A DNA stretch of 64,000 bases, taken from contig CAZVJY010000002.1 of assembly GCA_964626685.1 (NCBI GenBank), positions 1-64,000 of the forward strand, written 5' to 3'. Under the pieces are notes generated by a model. It was given only the letters and a program-made list of their open reading frames with translations, was not told the origin of the DNA and ran no database searches. Source of the stretch: RGEC01 sp964626685 (GTDB lineage: Bacteria > Bacteroidota > Bacteroidia > NS11-12g > UBA955). Of this stretch, positions 33,865 to 42,827 are shown piece by piece; within the stretch, counting starts at the first letter, position 1, and the number at the start of each line of letters is the position of its first letter. A program made the translations under genes and the position numbers.

Positions 33865-35298
33865 ATGTTGCAGCGTGTTAAATCATTTCTGAAGGAGAAA
33901 AGATATACGCTGGCTTCATTGGCTTTTATTATAGTCGTTTGGGTTCTTGTTTACATTAGAACCATTCCTATTCCCATTATCCAGCAGTGGGATGAATCCA
34001 GAAATGCAGTTAACACGCTGGAGATGCTTCAAAATGGCAAACTGCTTGTCAGGCACTTTCAGGGAAAGCCCGATAACTGGGAGCTAAAACCACCCATGCT
34101 AATCTGGCTTCAATGTCTTTCCACTAAAATAGGTGGAATGACAGAATTTGGTATTCGCTTTCCCTCAGCACTGGCCGCATTGGGCATTGCTTTGGTATTG
34201 TTCTTTTTTCTGCTTCGCGAAAGTGCAATGAACGCCACGGCAACATTGGCAGCGACAACTACAATCACAATGCCGGCAGCACTTCACCCCCACGGTTTTT
34301 TGTTTGGAGACCACGATGCCCTGTTGTGTTTTTTTCAGGCATTGATGTTGGTTTCTCAATACAGATTTCTGCAAACCGGGAAACCATACCTGTCATGGCT
34401 ATCCGCCTTTGCATTTTTAATGGGCTGGCTTACCAAGAGTATTGCTGTGAGTTTTGTGCTGCCTGGCATCTTTGTTCTCGGATTACTGCAAACGGAATAC
34501 AGAAAAAACCTTTTTTCTGTGAAACAAATCCTTGCATTCTCCGTAGCTACAGGATTGATTGTTTTATACTACGTATTACGCAACCAGCAGCAACCTGGCT
34601 ACACCGACATGGTAAACCGGGAAGAGTGGCTTGGTCGTTTTGCCAGCCATCCCGAGGCCAACCGTGATTTTTTTTATTACATTACAGGCTTTTACCGCGA
34701 ACGACTAAAGGGGTTTTTCTTTCTCGCTGTGTTTTCATTTTTGTGGTGCTTACTACGATGGAAAAACAATTCATACAGCTCACTGGGTGTAATTTTGATT
34801 CTGTTTACATTGCCGGTAATCAGTTTTAGCCAAAGTAAAAACTTCTGGTATGATTTACCCTTACTTTTCCCAATTTCCCTTTGCATGGCTAAAATGTTCA
34901 ACGATTTTCTTGTGTTTGCGCAGCAACAAAAACCTGTTGCAGCTAGGATTACAGGCATTATGGCGGCTTCTTACCTGGTTATGAATGCCTTAAAAATTAC
35001 CACCACACACAACCACGAAAACAACCTTAACAAAAAAGAAAGGGTTATTCAATTGCTCCATTGCCAAGAGTTTGATAAAAATGAGAAATACGGCGTTTAT
35101 TGCAACGCATTCAATACCGACATCCTTTTTTATCTAAATGCCATGAACCTTAAAGGGTATGATTTTGCCATTGCAGAACCCACAGACAGCTTGCATCATT
35201 TCAGTACATTAATCATGGACAGAGAGGATGAGGATGCGTGGAGAAAACAGCGAAACACTGCGGATGCAGGAACAAAACTGATTTTAACCGGCAAATAG
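33865..35298 (+). CDS. Family 39-like membrane glycosyltransferase (ArnT/PMT type)
   Basis: 477 residues with about ten membrane helices. The first periplasmic loop has WDESRNAVNTLEMLQNGKLL (Asp-Glu of the GT-C active site), followed by PPMLIWLQ and FGIRFPSALAAL as in ArnT-like enzymes using polyprenyl-phosphate sugars. The acceptor is unknown; lipid A, surface glycan or protein are possible. Five bases after lepB, so it may be the last gene of dapB-lepB-GT. Confidence 0.85.
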   Translation: MLQRVKSFLKEKRYTLASLAFIIVVWVLVYIRTIPIPIIQQWDESRNAVNTLEMLQNGKLLVRHFQGKPDNWELKPPMLIWLQCLSTKIGGMTEFGIRFPSALAALGIALVLFFFLLRESAMNATATLAATTTITMPAALHPHGFLFGDHDALLCFFQALMLVSQYRFLQTGKPYLSWLSAFAFLMGWLTKSIAVSFVLPGIFVLGLLQTEYRKNLFSVKQILAFSVATGLIVLYYVLRNQQQPGYTDMVNREEWLGRFASHPEANRDFFYYITGFYRERLKGFFFLAVFSFLWCLLRWKNNSYSSLGVILILFTLPVISFSQSKNFWYDLPLLFPISLCMAKMFNDFLVFAQQQKPVAARITGIMAASYLVMNALKITTTHNHENNLNKKERVIQLLHCQEFDKNEKYGVYCNAFNTDILFYLNAMNLKGYDFAIAEPTDSLHHFSTLIMDREDEDAWRKQRNTADAGTKLILTGK

Positions 35299-35303
35299 TA
35301 TAA

Positions 35304-36524
35304 TCAGAGAAACATTCCTGCCATCAAATCGATATCGTGGCAGCGTATGCCAAATTTCTCTGCAAGATCTCGGTTGGTTAGGCTCCCTTTGTAGAGATAG
35401 GTTCCTTTACGAATGCCGGGCTTCAGTCGCAGATAATCTGCAAAGCCGCCCAATGAAGCCATTTCATCCAGCATCGGAGTGAACACGTTGCTAAGGGCAT
35501 AACTCGCAGTACGGCTGACCCTGCTGGCAATATTGGGCACGCAGTAGTGTATTACATCGTGTTTTTTAAACACAGGCTTTTCATGGGTGGTAATATCACT
35601 GGTTTCAAAATTCCCACCCCTGTCTATGGCCACGTCAATAATTACACTGTTCGGGCGCATGCGGCTTACCATTTCTTCGGTAATGACCACCGGGCTTCGG
35701 GCACCTTTTCCGGATAACGCGCCAATGACCACATCTGCGCTTTCAAGTGCACTCAAAACCACGCGGGGTTGTATGGTGCTTGTATACAGATAAAAACCAA
35801 AACTCTTCTGAATCCTGCGCAGCCTGTACATTTTATTGTCAAATACCTTCACATTGGCACCCAGCCCCAGTGCAGCTTTGGTGGCAAACTCCCCTACCGC
35901 ACCTGCACCAATCACCACAACCTGTGTAGGAGGCACACCGGCAAATCCGCCCAGCAACTCACCCTTTCCGATATGTGTATTGTTCAGATACTCCGCAGCA
36001 ATGAGAATACTGGCAGTGCCAGCAATTTCACTCATGGCGCGGATAATGGGCAATGCTCCTGAATCATCTTCCAGAAATTCGTATGCCATCGCGTTGATGC
36101 GCTTATCCATCATTTTGCGCAGCAGACTCTCTTCCAGCTGATTGATCTGAAGCGCAGAAATGAGCAACTGTCCGGGACGCATCCAGTCAAGTTCCTTGGA
36201 TGTAGGCGGGTCTACCTTCAGGATAATATCAGATTCGTACACTTCTTTTGCGGAATAGGCGATTTCTGCACCGCATTCACTGTACTGCGCGTCGGAAAAA
36301 TTCGCATTGCGCCCGGCACCGGTTTCCAGCCTGATTTTGTGACCGTTGGACACGAAATACTGCACTGCGGAAGGCGTTAGCGGAACCCTGTTTTCCTGAA
36401 AAGTTATTTCTTTAGGAATGCCAATGGAAAGCGAGGGAAACCGTGGATCTTTTTTAACCGCAAGCGGCAGTGTTTGTGCCTCACCGGAATAACCAACTGT
36501 TGTGGAACTAATTTTTTTGGCCAT
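35304..36524 (-). CDS. Alanine dehydrogenase (Bacteroidota type)
   Basis: 406 residues of the AlaDH/PNT family: IGIPKEITFQENRVPLTP at the N-terminus with the substrate Arg, ILKVDPP, the Rossmann segment VVVIGAGAVGEFA and the C-terminal HYCVPNIASRVSRTASYALS. Reversible oxidative deamination of alanine to pyruvate. An N-terminal extension of about 30 residues is usual in this phylum. A transhydrogenase alpha subunit is less likely since no beta subunit follows. Monocistronic, convergent with the glycosyltransferase. Confidence 0.85.
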   Translation of the reverse strand: MAKKISSTTVGYSGEAQTLPLAVKKDPRFPSLSIGIPKEITFQENRVPLTPSAVQYFVSNGHKIRLETGAGRNANFSDAQYSECGAEIAYSAKEVYESDIILKVDPPTSKELDWMRPGQLLISALQINQLEESLLRKMMDKRINAMAYEFLEDDSGALPIIRAMSEIAGTASILIAAEYLNNTHIGKGELLGGFAGVPPTQVVVIGAGAVGEFATKAALGLGANVKVFDNKMYRLRRIQKSFGFYLYTSTIQPRVVLSALESADVVIGALSGKGARSPVVITEEMVSRMRPNSVIIDVAIDRGGNFETSDITTHEKPVFKKHDVIHYCVPNIASRVSRTASYALSNVFTPMLDEMASLGGFADYLRLKPGIRKGTYLYKGSLTNRDLAEKFGIRCHDIDLMAGMFL

Positions 36525-36605
36525 GAATTTTCAACCTGTCCTTGATTGTGAACAAACCACGCAAAAACCAATCCTATTAATGATTGTATCGTGGCAGTAC
36601 CATCA

Positions 36606-36613
36606 CAAAGATA
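36606..36613 (-). promoter_or_regulatory. -7 element in the ald-mltD divergent region
   Basis: Minus-strand TATCTTTG, an exact match, 81 bases before the ald start. It would give a leader of about 75 bases, unusually long for this window, leaving room for regulation. The 181-base gap 36525-36705 otherwise shows nothing clear. Confidence 0.4.
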
Positions 36614-36705
36614 ACAATAATTTTCTTTTTCTTAACGTTATTCATGGTACGCTTTTTGCTTAATTAATAGGCAAATCATAGATTCGCTGATAGATAATAC
36701 TGAAT

Positions 36706-37935
36706 ATGCGCTTTAATCTCCCCCCGATACTGTCTTTGTTATCCTGCATTCTTTGCGTTTTTTATTCGTCGGCACAGGCACCTATCGGACCTACCATGGA
36801 GACCAACATGGAGAAGATAGACAGCATGACCCAGCTACTGTATGAAAACATCCCTTCTCACCTTCCTGTTACCGATACCTTTAACCATAACATGTTAAAT
36901 CAATCGGTATTCAAGGCACAGATGGATCAGCTGGGAAGCACCATAGCATTCCCGTACAACCAGCATGTGGCCCTGCATATTCGCTATCTGATGGCTCAAA
37001 ACAGCGCTTTTTACAACATGCTTCACAAGCGCATGCAGCTGTATTTTCCTATCTATGAACAGGTGCTGGACAGATACAACCTGCCGCAGGAACTGAAATA
37101 CGTGAGCATCATTGAAAGCCATCTCAATCCAAACGCGGTGAGCTGGTGCGGTGCCACCGGGCTCTGGCAGTTCATGCCTTACACCGGTCGCAGCATGGGT
37201 ATGCGTATTGATTACAGCATCGACGAAAGAAAAGGAATTATTCAGAGTACAGAAAAGGCTTGCGAATATTTCAGAAACAGCTACAACCAGTTTGGTGATT
37301 GGCTGATGGCAATTGCATCATACAACTGCGGCCCTGGCAATGTACAAAAAGCGATCAACCGTTCCGGAGGCAAAAAGGATTTCTGGTCAATTATGCCTTT
37401 CCTGCCGCGCGAAACCCAGAATTACGTACCAAAGTTTATTGCGGCAGCGTATGTACTGAGTTTTACACGCTATTCTTCTTACGACCACAATGAACGTTCT
37501 GCCGTGCTGGTAAAAACACCTGTTGACAGTGCCATCAGCATGGGAACCATTGCCAGATACCTAAGCATACCAGAAGATGACATCATCGGTTACAACAGAG
37601 AATTCATCAAAAAAAGCACACCCGGAACCCAAACCCATTACCTGCTACTACCATACGATGTGAGCATGCAGTTTATGGCTGAAAAAGACAGCATTTATGC
37701 ATTTGCCCGAAGAGAGAAAGCTGTTGAAGAAGCCAATAAACCGGCATATGTGCAGAAATGGATGCCGTCATACCACAAGGTAGCCCGCGGACAAACACTT
37801 TACAGCATCGCAAAAAGACATGGTGTAACTGTTCAGCAGATTAAGGCCTGGAACGGCTTGAAAAGCAATTACGCTCCCCTGGGCCGCACCCTCATCATTT
37901 ATAAAATGCAGTGGGTAAATAACCGTCAGGGCTGA
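36706..37935 (+). CDS. mltD: Membrane-bound lytic murein transglycosylase D (MltD-like) with LysM
   Basis: 409 residues. Signal peptide (about 1-24), SLT-type transglycosylase domain with catalytic Glu137 in IIESHLNPNA, GLWQFMPYTGR, and SYNCGPGNV, then one LysM domain near the C-terminus (GQTLYSIAKRHGVTVQQIKA) for peptidoglycan binding. Cleaves glycan strands in the periplasm. Followed 61 bases later by the DUF4837 lipoprotein gene, its usual neighbour in the phylum. Confidence 0.93.
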   Translation: MRFNLPPILSLLSCILCVFYSSAQAPIGPTMETNMEKIDSMTQLLYENIPSHLPVTDTFNHNMLNQSVFKAQMDQLGSTIAFPYNQHVALHIRYLMAQNSAFYNMLHKRMQLYFPIYEQVLDRYNLPQELKYVSIIESHLNPNAVSWCGATGLWQFMPYTGRSMGMRIDYSIDERKGIIQSTEKACEYFRNSYNQFGDWLMAIASYNCGPGNVQKAINRSGGKKDFWSIMPFLPRETQNYVPKFIAAAYVLSFTRYSSYDHNERSAVLVKTPVDSAISMGTIARYLSIPEDDIIGYNREFIKKSTPGTQTHYLLLPYDVSMQFMAEKDSIYAFARREKAVEEANKPAYVQKWMPSYHKVARGQTLYSIAKRHGVTVQQIKAWNGLKSNYAPLGRTLIIYKMQWVNNRQG

Positions 37936-37996
37936 TTTGCCTTTTTATCCCCGCTTTGTGACAATTTATTTAAGGCAAAGTGTGAAATTTGCCCAA

Positions 37997-39055
37997 ATGA
38001 AACTGAATCTGGCTATTCTCGCAGTACTGGTTACCTGCATAGTTGCTTGTGTGCGAAAAGACACTGCTGAATTAATGCCTAGCGAAGGCTCTCCGGCCGA
38101 GGTTTTTGTGGTTACCCACGAAGACATGCAGGAGACCGTAAAAAACCACCTGGAAAAAAACTTCAACCGTTTTTCGCCTATCCTCCTTAAAGCCGAACAA
38201 GCCGAAAAACAGGAATTTGAACCCAGCCTGCAGTTTTGGTATGGCCGCACCGAAAGCATTGAAGGAATTGAAAAGCTATCACCTCTCATTCTGGTGATGG
38301 AAGTAGATGGGAAAAAAGCAGGAAAGTATAGCAGTAAACTGGAGGGAAGAGATATTGTCAAAACCACTAATGGCCGTGGTTTTCAATTGTATGTTTACAA
38401 AAATGTTTGGGCTGAAAACCAAACTGTCATTCGCTGCGAAACAAAATCGCTGACGGAAGACTTTAACCCACTTGCCGAAGCCATTGAGAAAGAGTTTCTT
38501 GAAAACGAACTTCAGCAAGGCCTTCCCGGAAATCTGATGCCGAACGAATATTGCGACAGCATCAGCCGCATTATCCGCGGAAAACATGGTTTCTCCTTCA
38601 AGTTTCCGCCACAGTTCAGGCTCGAGTTCAGCAATGCCGAAGTGGCTTGGCTCTGGCAGGAAACACCCCGTTTCTACCGTCATGTATTCATCAATATCTT
38701 CAGTGATTCTGTATTGATTGACAATCCTGAAAAGGCCAAAGCGAACCGCAATTATTTTACCGGCAAATATGTAAAAAATAGCGAAGGCACCCGGGTGGTG
38801 GTAAGCGAAAGTAAAATGTTTCCGCTAACCTGGGAGAACAATGTTAAAATCGGGAAGAACACAGCCGGAGTGTTGCGGGGCTGGTACACGGAAGAAGGAA
38901 CATTTCGCAGAGGTCCTTTTGTTCGCTACTTCTTTCACGACAAAGTCAACAAACGCATTATTGCCTTCGATGGATTTATGCACGCACCGGATATGCCCAA
39001 ACTGCCATTCTACAGAACATTCGATTTAATGGCCTCAACACTCACCTGGAACTGA
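37997..39055 (+). CDS. DUF4837 family lipoprotein
   Basis: 352 residues from the ATG at 37997, giving a lipoprotein signal with Cys in the sequence TCIVAC near residue 15. The rest is a mixed alpha/beta periplasmic protein with the family's features (GSPAEVFVVTHEDMQE near the start, the RGWYTEEGTFRRGPFVRYFF segment near the end). Function unknown; constant pairing with MltD-like genes hints at a cell-wall role (inference). The frame opens at 37937, but the earlier start has no signal. It ends 2 bases before purN. Confidence 0.85.
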   Translation: MKLNLAILAVLVTCIVACVRKDTAELMPSEGSPAEVFVVTHEDMQETVKNHLEKNFNRFSPILLKAEQAEKQEFEPSLQFWYGRTESIEGIEKLSPLILVMEVDGKKAGKYSSKLEGRDIVKTTNGRGFQLYVYKNVWAENQTVIRCETKSLTEDFNPLAEAIEKEFLENELQQGLPGNLMPNEYCDSISRIIRGKHGFSFKFPPQFRLEFSNAEVAWLWQETPRFYRHVFINIFSDSVLIDNPEKAKANRNYFTGKYVKNSEGTRVVVSESKMFPLTWENNVKIGKNTAGVLRGWYTEEGTFRRGPFVRYFFHDKVNKRIIAFDGFMHAPDMPKLPFYRTFDLMASTLTWN

Positions 39056-39057
39056 AC

Positions 39058-39624
39058 ATGAAATCCATCGTCATTTTTGCTTCCGGCAGCGGCACGAATG
39101 CTGAAAACATTATCGGCCACTTCGCAGAATGCCCAAAGGCCAGGGTGACAGCGGTTTTTTGCAACAAACAAGGTGCCGGTGTAATTGAACGCGCAAACAA
39201 GCTGGGAGTTCCAGTGGTTTTGTTTACCAGAGAACAGTGCAATACAGAAGGCTTTTTAGACGAGCAGCTCAGCCAATACAAACCGGATTTGATTGTGCTG
39301 GCAGGATTTCTATGGTTGTTTCCCGACAGACTGGTGAAGCGATATAACGACCGCATATTGAACATTCACCCTGCACTTCTGCCTGCCTACGGGGGTAAAG
39401 GCATGTTTGGAGAACACGTGCACCGGGCTGTTTTGCTAAACGGAGATAAAGTTCATGGAGTTACTGTACACAAAGTGAATGAAAAGTACGACGAAGGAGA
39501 AATTGTAATGCAGTCATCTTTTGCAGTGGAGCCCGAAGAAACCCTTGATTCAGTAACCGCAAAAATCCACAAACTGGAATTTTCTCTTTATCCGGAAGCC
39601 ATTTCAAAGATTTTGGGCATTTGA
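39058..39624 (+). CDS. purN: Phosphoribosylglycinamide formyltransferase PurN
   Basis: Third step of purine synthesis with 10-formyl-THF. 188 residues: phosphate loop GSGTNAENI, catalytic Asn102, His104 and Asp145 in NIHPALLPAYGGKGM and VNEKYDEGEIV. Normal length. Not clustered with other pur genes. Confidence 0.96.
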   Translation: MKSIVIFASGSGTNAENIIGHFAECPKARVTAVFCNKQGAGVIERANKLGVPVVLFTREQCNTEGFLDEQLSQYKPDLIVLAGFLWLFPDRLVKRYNDRILNIHPALLPAYGGKGMFGEHVHRAVLLNGDKVHGVTVHKVNEKYDEGEIVMQSSFAVEPEETLDSVTAKIHKLEFSLYPEAISKILGI

Positions 39625-39655
39625 TGCGTTATCCGTTTAATAAACGGTTAATATT

Positions 39656-40267
39656 ATGCGCTACCATTTTCTTTTTTATGCTTCGTTACTCACCATTTTT
39701 CTGGGTTTTTTCAATTGCGCCCGCCACCCTAACAATAAAGTCGCCCGGATTAAAAGCCCAATCCACGGTGAACCTGAAATCAGGGATCTAAAAAAACACC
39801 TTTCAGAAAAAGGCATTTCTGCGGCTAATCTCATAATACTGGTGGATAAATCAGACAAAAAGCTCTATGTATTGCATGATGGAAAAGCACTGAAAACATT
39901 TCCTATTGCCCTGGGCTCAAGCAGCCTGGCCGACAAACGTATGCAGGGAGACAATCTCACCCCGGAAGGCAATTTTCTAATTCAGTCCAAATACCCACAT
40001 AAAAGCTGGAAATACTTTATGTGGTTGAATTACCCTACAGCAGACTCAGAAAGAAAACACCTTCAGGCAAAAAAAGCCGGATTGATTCCACAAAACGCCT
40101 CTATAGGCGGCGAAATAGGTATTCACGGTGTGGTAGAAGGCAGTGATTATCTTGTGAGTGGCGGCATCCCCTGGACAAAGGGTTGCATATCATTAAAAAA
40201 TAGCGATATCGCTGAGCTGTATGGAATTGTAGGACCGAACTCCACAGGCATACGCATTCAAAAGTAG
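39656..40267 (+). CDS. L,D-transpeptidase (YkuD family), probable lipoprotein
   Basis: 203 residues. Signal ending at a Cys (FLGFFNCARH, Cys21), then a YkuD domain (LIILVDKSDKKLYVLHDG, PEGNFLIQS) with the active site HG...KGC: GIHGVVEG and WTKGCISL. Forms 3-3 crosslinks or attaches proteins in peptidoglycan. Third peptidoglycan-active enzyme within 10 kb (with mltG and mltD). Confidence 0.92.
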   Translation: MRYHFLFYASLLTIFLGFFNCARHPNNKVARIKSPIHGEPEIRDLKKHLSEKGISAANLIILVDKSDKKLYVLHDGKALKTFPIALGSSSLADKRMQGDNLTPEGNFLIQSKYPHKSWKYFMWLNYPTADSERKHLQAKKAGLIPQNASIGGEIGIHGVVEGSDYLVSGGIPWTKGCISLKNSDIAELYGIVGPNSTGIRIQK

Positions 40268-40288
40268 CGCAAGTGCAAAAACGGTGGA

Positions 40289-40318
40289 TTGACTATTCGC
40301 AGTTGCATCGTTAATTTG
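40289..40318 (+). promoter_or_regulatory. Promoter of the PLP enzyme gene
   Basis: TTG at 40289-40291, a 19-base spacer, then TTAATTTG (40311-40318; one base from consensus). The ATG follows after 4 bases, so the transcript should be leaderless. This is the best -33/-7 pair in the window. Confidence 0.5.
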
Positions 40319-40322
40319 CAAT

Positions 40323-41468
40323 ATGCACATTGAAACCAAGGTATTGCACGCCGGTATAGAACCCGACCCCTCCACCGGTGCCATTATGACTCCCATTTTC
40401 CAGACAAGTACCTACGTGCAGGCAGCACCGGGTGAACATAAGGGTTACGAATATGCCAGAACGCAGAACCCTACCAGAGACGTACTGCAGAAAAACCTTG
40501 CAGCACTTGAAGGCATGAGTTACGGATTATGCTTCAGCACCGGCATGGGCGCTGTAGATGCATGCGTAAAATTGCTGAAGCCCGGCGATGAGGTTATCAG
40601 CACCAACGATCTGTATGGAGGAACCTACCGCTTGTTTACCAAGGTTTTTGAACCCTACGGCATCCGTTTTCACTTCGTAGACATGACCAACCCAGAAAAC
40701 GTAAAACAGGCCGTTACCCCGAATACGCGGATGATCTGGGCTGAAACCCCCACCAATCCCCTGCTCAGAATCATTGACATAGAAGCGGTTTGCCGCATTG
40801 GCAAAGAAGCCGGCGCACTGGTTGTGGTAGACAACACCTTTGCCAGTCCATATTTGCAGAATCCAGCCCTATTTGGTGCCGACATTGTGATGCACAGTGC
40901 CACCAAGTACATCAATGGACACAGCGATGTGGTGCTGGGTGCACTCTGTGTAAATAATTCCGAACTGAGAGACAGACTTGCCTTTATCCAGAATAGTTGT
41001 GGCGCTACCCCCGGTCCCCAGGATTGTTTCCTTGTCCTTCGCGGCATCAAAACCCTGCATGTGCGCATGCAACGGCATTGTGAAAACGGTGCGGCTGTGG
41101 CTCAATGGCTAAAATCGCACCCTAAAGTTGGCACCGTTTACTGGCCCGGCTTTGAGGAGCATCCCGGACATGCTGTTGCCAAAAAACAAATGCGTGGTTT
41201 TGGCGGAATGATTTCGTTTACCCTAAAAGATGATTCAGTGGAGTCAGCCATAAAATTCCTGAAAAACACGCACCTGTTTTCTCTTGCAGAAAGCCTGGGC
41301 GGTGTGGAAAGCCTGGTGGGCCATCCTGCCACCATGACCCATGCCAGCATTCCCAAAGCACAAAGGGAAGCCGCAGGCTTGAAAGATTCGCTTATCAGAT
41401 TAAGCGTGGGCATCGAACACATCGACGATTTGATTGAGGACCTAAACAAGGCCCTTCAGGCTGTTTAA
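40323..41468 (+). CDS. Trans-sulfuration PLP enzyme (cystathionine gamma-synthase or gamma-lyase)
   Basis: 381 residues of the Cys/Met metabolism family. YEYARTQNPTRD, the LYGGTYRL segment, AETPTNPLL and the PLP Lys195 in HSATKYINGHSD are all present. Sequence alone does not separate synthase, gamma-lyase or methionine gamma-lyase; the Y-x-R-x-x-NPT pattern fits synthase or lyase. Monocistronic, with no other sulfur genes near and no SAM riboswitch in the very short upstream region. Confidence 0.88.
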   Translation: MHIETKVLHAGIEPDPSTGAIMTPIFQTSTYVQAAPGEHKGYEYARTQNPTRDVLQKNLAALEGMSYGLCFSTGMGAVDACVKLLKPGDEVISTNDLYGGTYRLFTKVFEPYGIRFHFVDMTNPENVKQAVTPNTRMIWAETPTNPLLRIIDIEAVCRIGKEAGALVVVDNTFASPYLQNPALFGADIVMHSATKYINGHSDVVLGALCVNNSELRDRLAFIQNSCGATPGPQDCFLVLRGIKTLHVRMQRHCENGAAVAQWLKSHPKVGTVYWPGFEEHPGHAVAKKQMRGFGGMISFTLKDDSVESAIKFLKNTHLFSLAESLGGVESLVGHPATMTHASIPKAQREAAGLKDSLIRLSVGIEHIDDLIEDLNKALQAV

Positions 41469-41587
41469 TCCGTCATATCAAGACTAACAGCAATTCAACC
41501 AGTTAATTTTATTAAGTATAAAATGCAAATACTGCCTGTTAATTGACTGTTTAATAAGCTGTCCGGAATGAATTGTGGCCAGAGAGC

Positions 41588-42373
41588 ATGAATAAAAAAT
41601 TACTTAAAGAGCTGTTGGATGAGAAATACCATCAGTTCAACGATTCATCATTTATAAGCCCGGACCCCATTTCAGTACCGCACCGCTACAGCAAAAAACA
41701 GGATATTGAAATTGCCGGTTTGTTTGCAGCGCTGCTGGCCTGGGGAAACCGCACAACCATTATCAACAGCGCCAACCGCCTGATGAAACTGATGGATGAC
41801 TCCCCACACGATTTCATGGTAAACCACACAGAAAAAGACCGGGAGCGCTTTGGGAAATGGGTGCACCGCACATTTCAATTTCCTGATCTATTATACTTCC
41901 TGGAATTTTTGCAGCATCACTACAACCGCAATGAAAGCCTGGAAACTGCCTTCTCGGCAGGTATGAGCCCAAAAGATGCAAATACAGAGAAAGGCTTAAT
42001 CCATTTCCACCGCTATTTCTTCTCACTTCCCCATCTCCCGCGCACAGAAAAACACCTGCAAACACCCTTGCGCAAAAGTGCCTGTAAAAGAATTAGTTTG
42101 TTTTTGCGCTGGATGGTTCGTTCAGATAACAAAGGTGTAGATTTTGGCATTTGGAATAGCATTTCACCTGCACAGTTAATTTGTCCGCTCGATGTGCATG
42201 TGCATCGAACCGCTGCGCAACTGAAGCTCATTTCCCGCAAACAGGCCGACTGGCAAACCGCACTGGAACTTACCCAATCCTTAAAAAAACTGGATGCGGA
42301 TGACCCCGTAAAATATGATTTTGCCTTGTTTGGACTGGGGCTGGAGCAGGGTGGCAAAAAGTTGATAAAATGA
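41588..42373 (+). CDS. TIGR02757 family protein
   Basis: 261 residues from the ATG at 41588; a TTG 15 bases upstream is possible but less likely. Soluble and helix-rich. Features of the family: YSKKQDIEIAGLFAALLAWGNR near the start (quoted here in part as IAGLFAALLAWGNR), LFLRWMVR, and LICPLDVHVHRTA. Relatives resemble HhH-type DNA glycosylase/base-excision folds, but function is not known. It stands alone between the PLP enzyme and trxA. Confidence 0.85.
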   Translation: MNKKLLKELLDEKYHQFNDSSFISPDPISVPHRYSKKQDIEIAGLFAALLAWGNRTTIINSANRLMKLMDDSPHDFMVNHTEKDRERFGKWVHRTFQFPDLLYFLEFLQHHYNRNESLETAFSAGMSPKDANTEKGLIHFHRYFFSLPHLPRTEKHLQTPLRKSACKRISLFLRWMVRSDNKGVDFGIWNSISPAQLICPLDVHVHRTAAQLKLISRKQADWQTALELTQSLKKLDADDPVKYDFALFGLGLEQGGKKLIK

Positions 42374-42398
42374 CGAAATGTCACATATAGTATGGTAT

Positions 42399-42406
42399 TA
42401 TCTTTG
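42399..42406 (+). promoter_or_regulatory. -7 element of trxA
   Basis: TATCTTTG, the strongest form of the consensus, 41 bases before the trxA ATG. A weak -33 (AATG) lies 18 bases upstream. The leader would be about 36 bases, longer than for most genes here. Confidence 0.5.
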
Positions 42407-42447
42407 GTACGGGATTTGAAAAACAATAATTACTAATTTAATATATT

Positions 42448-42765
42448 ATGGCTGAAACTTTCACAAGCGGCAACTGGAATGAAAAGGTGCTGCAATCCGA
42501 CAAACCTGTACTCGTTGATTTCTGGGCAGAATGGTGTGGCCCTTGCCGCATGATAGGACCTATCGTTGAAGAGATTGCTAAAGAATATGACGGCAAAGCT
42601 GTTGTAGGCAAGCTCAACGTGGATGAAAACGGCGACATTGCCGGCAATTATGGCATCCGCAGTATCCCTACCTTGCTGGTATTCAAAGGCGGGCAGATTG
42701 TTGACAAAATCGTTGGGGCAGTTCCCAAACCATCCATTACCCAAAAAATCGACGCTGTTCTTTAA
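42448..42765 (+). CDS. trxA: Thioredoxin TrxA
   Basis: Cytoplasmic disulfide reductase of 105 residues. Active site WCGPC (29-33), DFWAEW before it, the buried cis-Pro in RSIPTLLVFKGG. Own promoter upstream and a strong terminator downstream, so expressed as a single gene. Confidence 0.98.
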   Translation: MAETFTSGNWNEKVLQSDKPVLVDFWAEWCGPCRMIGPIVEEIAKEYDGKAVVGKLNVDENGDIAGNYGIRSIPTLLVFKGGQIVDKIVGAVPKPSITQKIDAVL

Positions 42766-42781
42766 TCGATTGGAATTTTTC

Positions 42782-42810
42782 AAAAAAGGTCGGTAATACC
42801 GGCCTTTTTT
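42782..42810 (+). terminator. Intrinsic terminator of trxA
   Basis: AAAAAAGGTCGG and CCGGCCTTTTTT pair over 12 positions (one T-G pair) around the 5-base loop TAATA, ending in a T-run. The promoter element of the next gene begins 2 bases later. Confidence 0.85.
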
Positions 42811-42812
42811 CA

Positions 42813-42820
42813 TATATTTG
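42813..42820 (+). promoter_or_regulatory. -7 element of the DUF58 gene
   Basis: TATATTTG, an exact match, 7 bases before the ATG at 42828. Any -33 contact would fall inside the trxA terminator hairpin. Confidence 0.5.
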
Positions 42821-42827
42821 ATAGGCT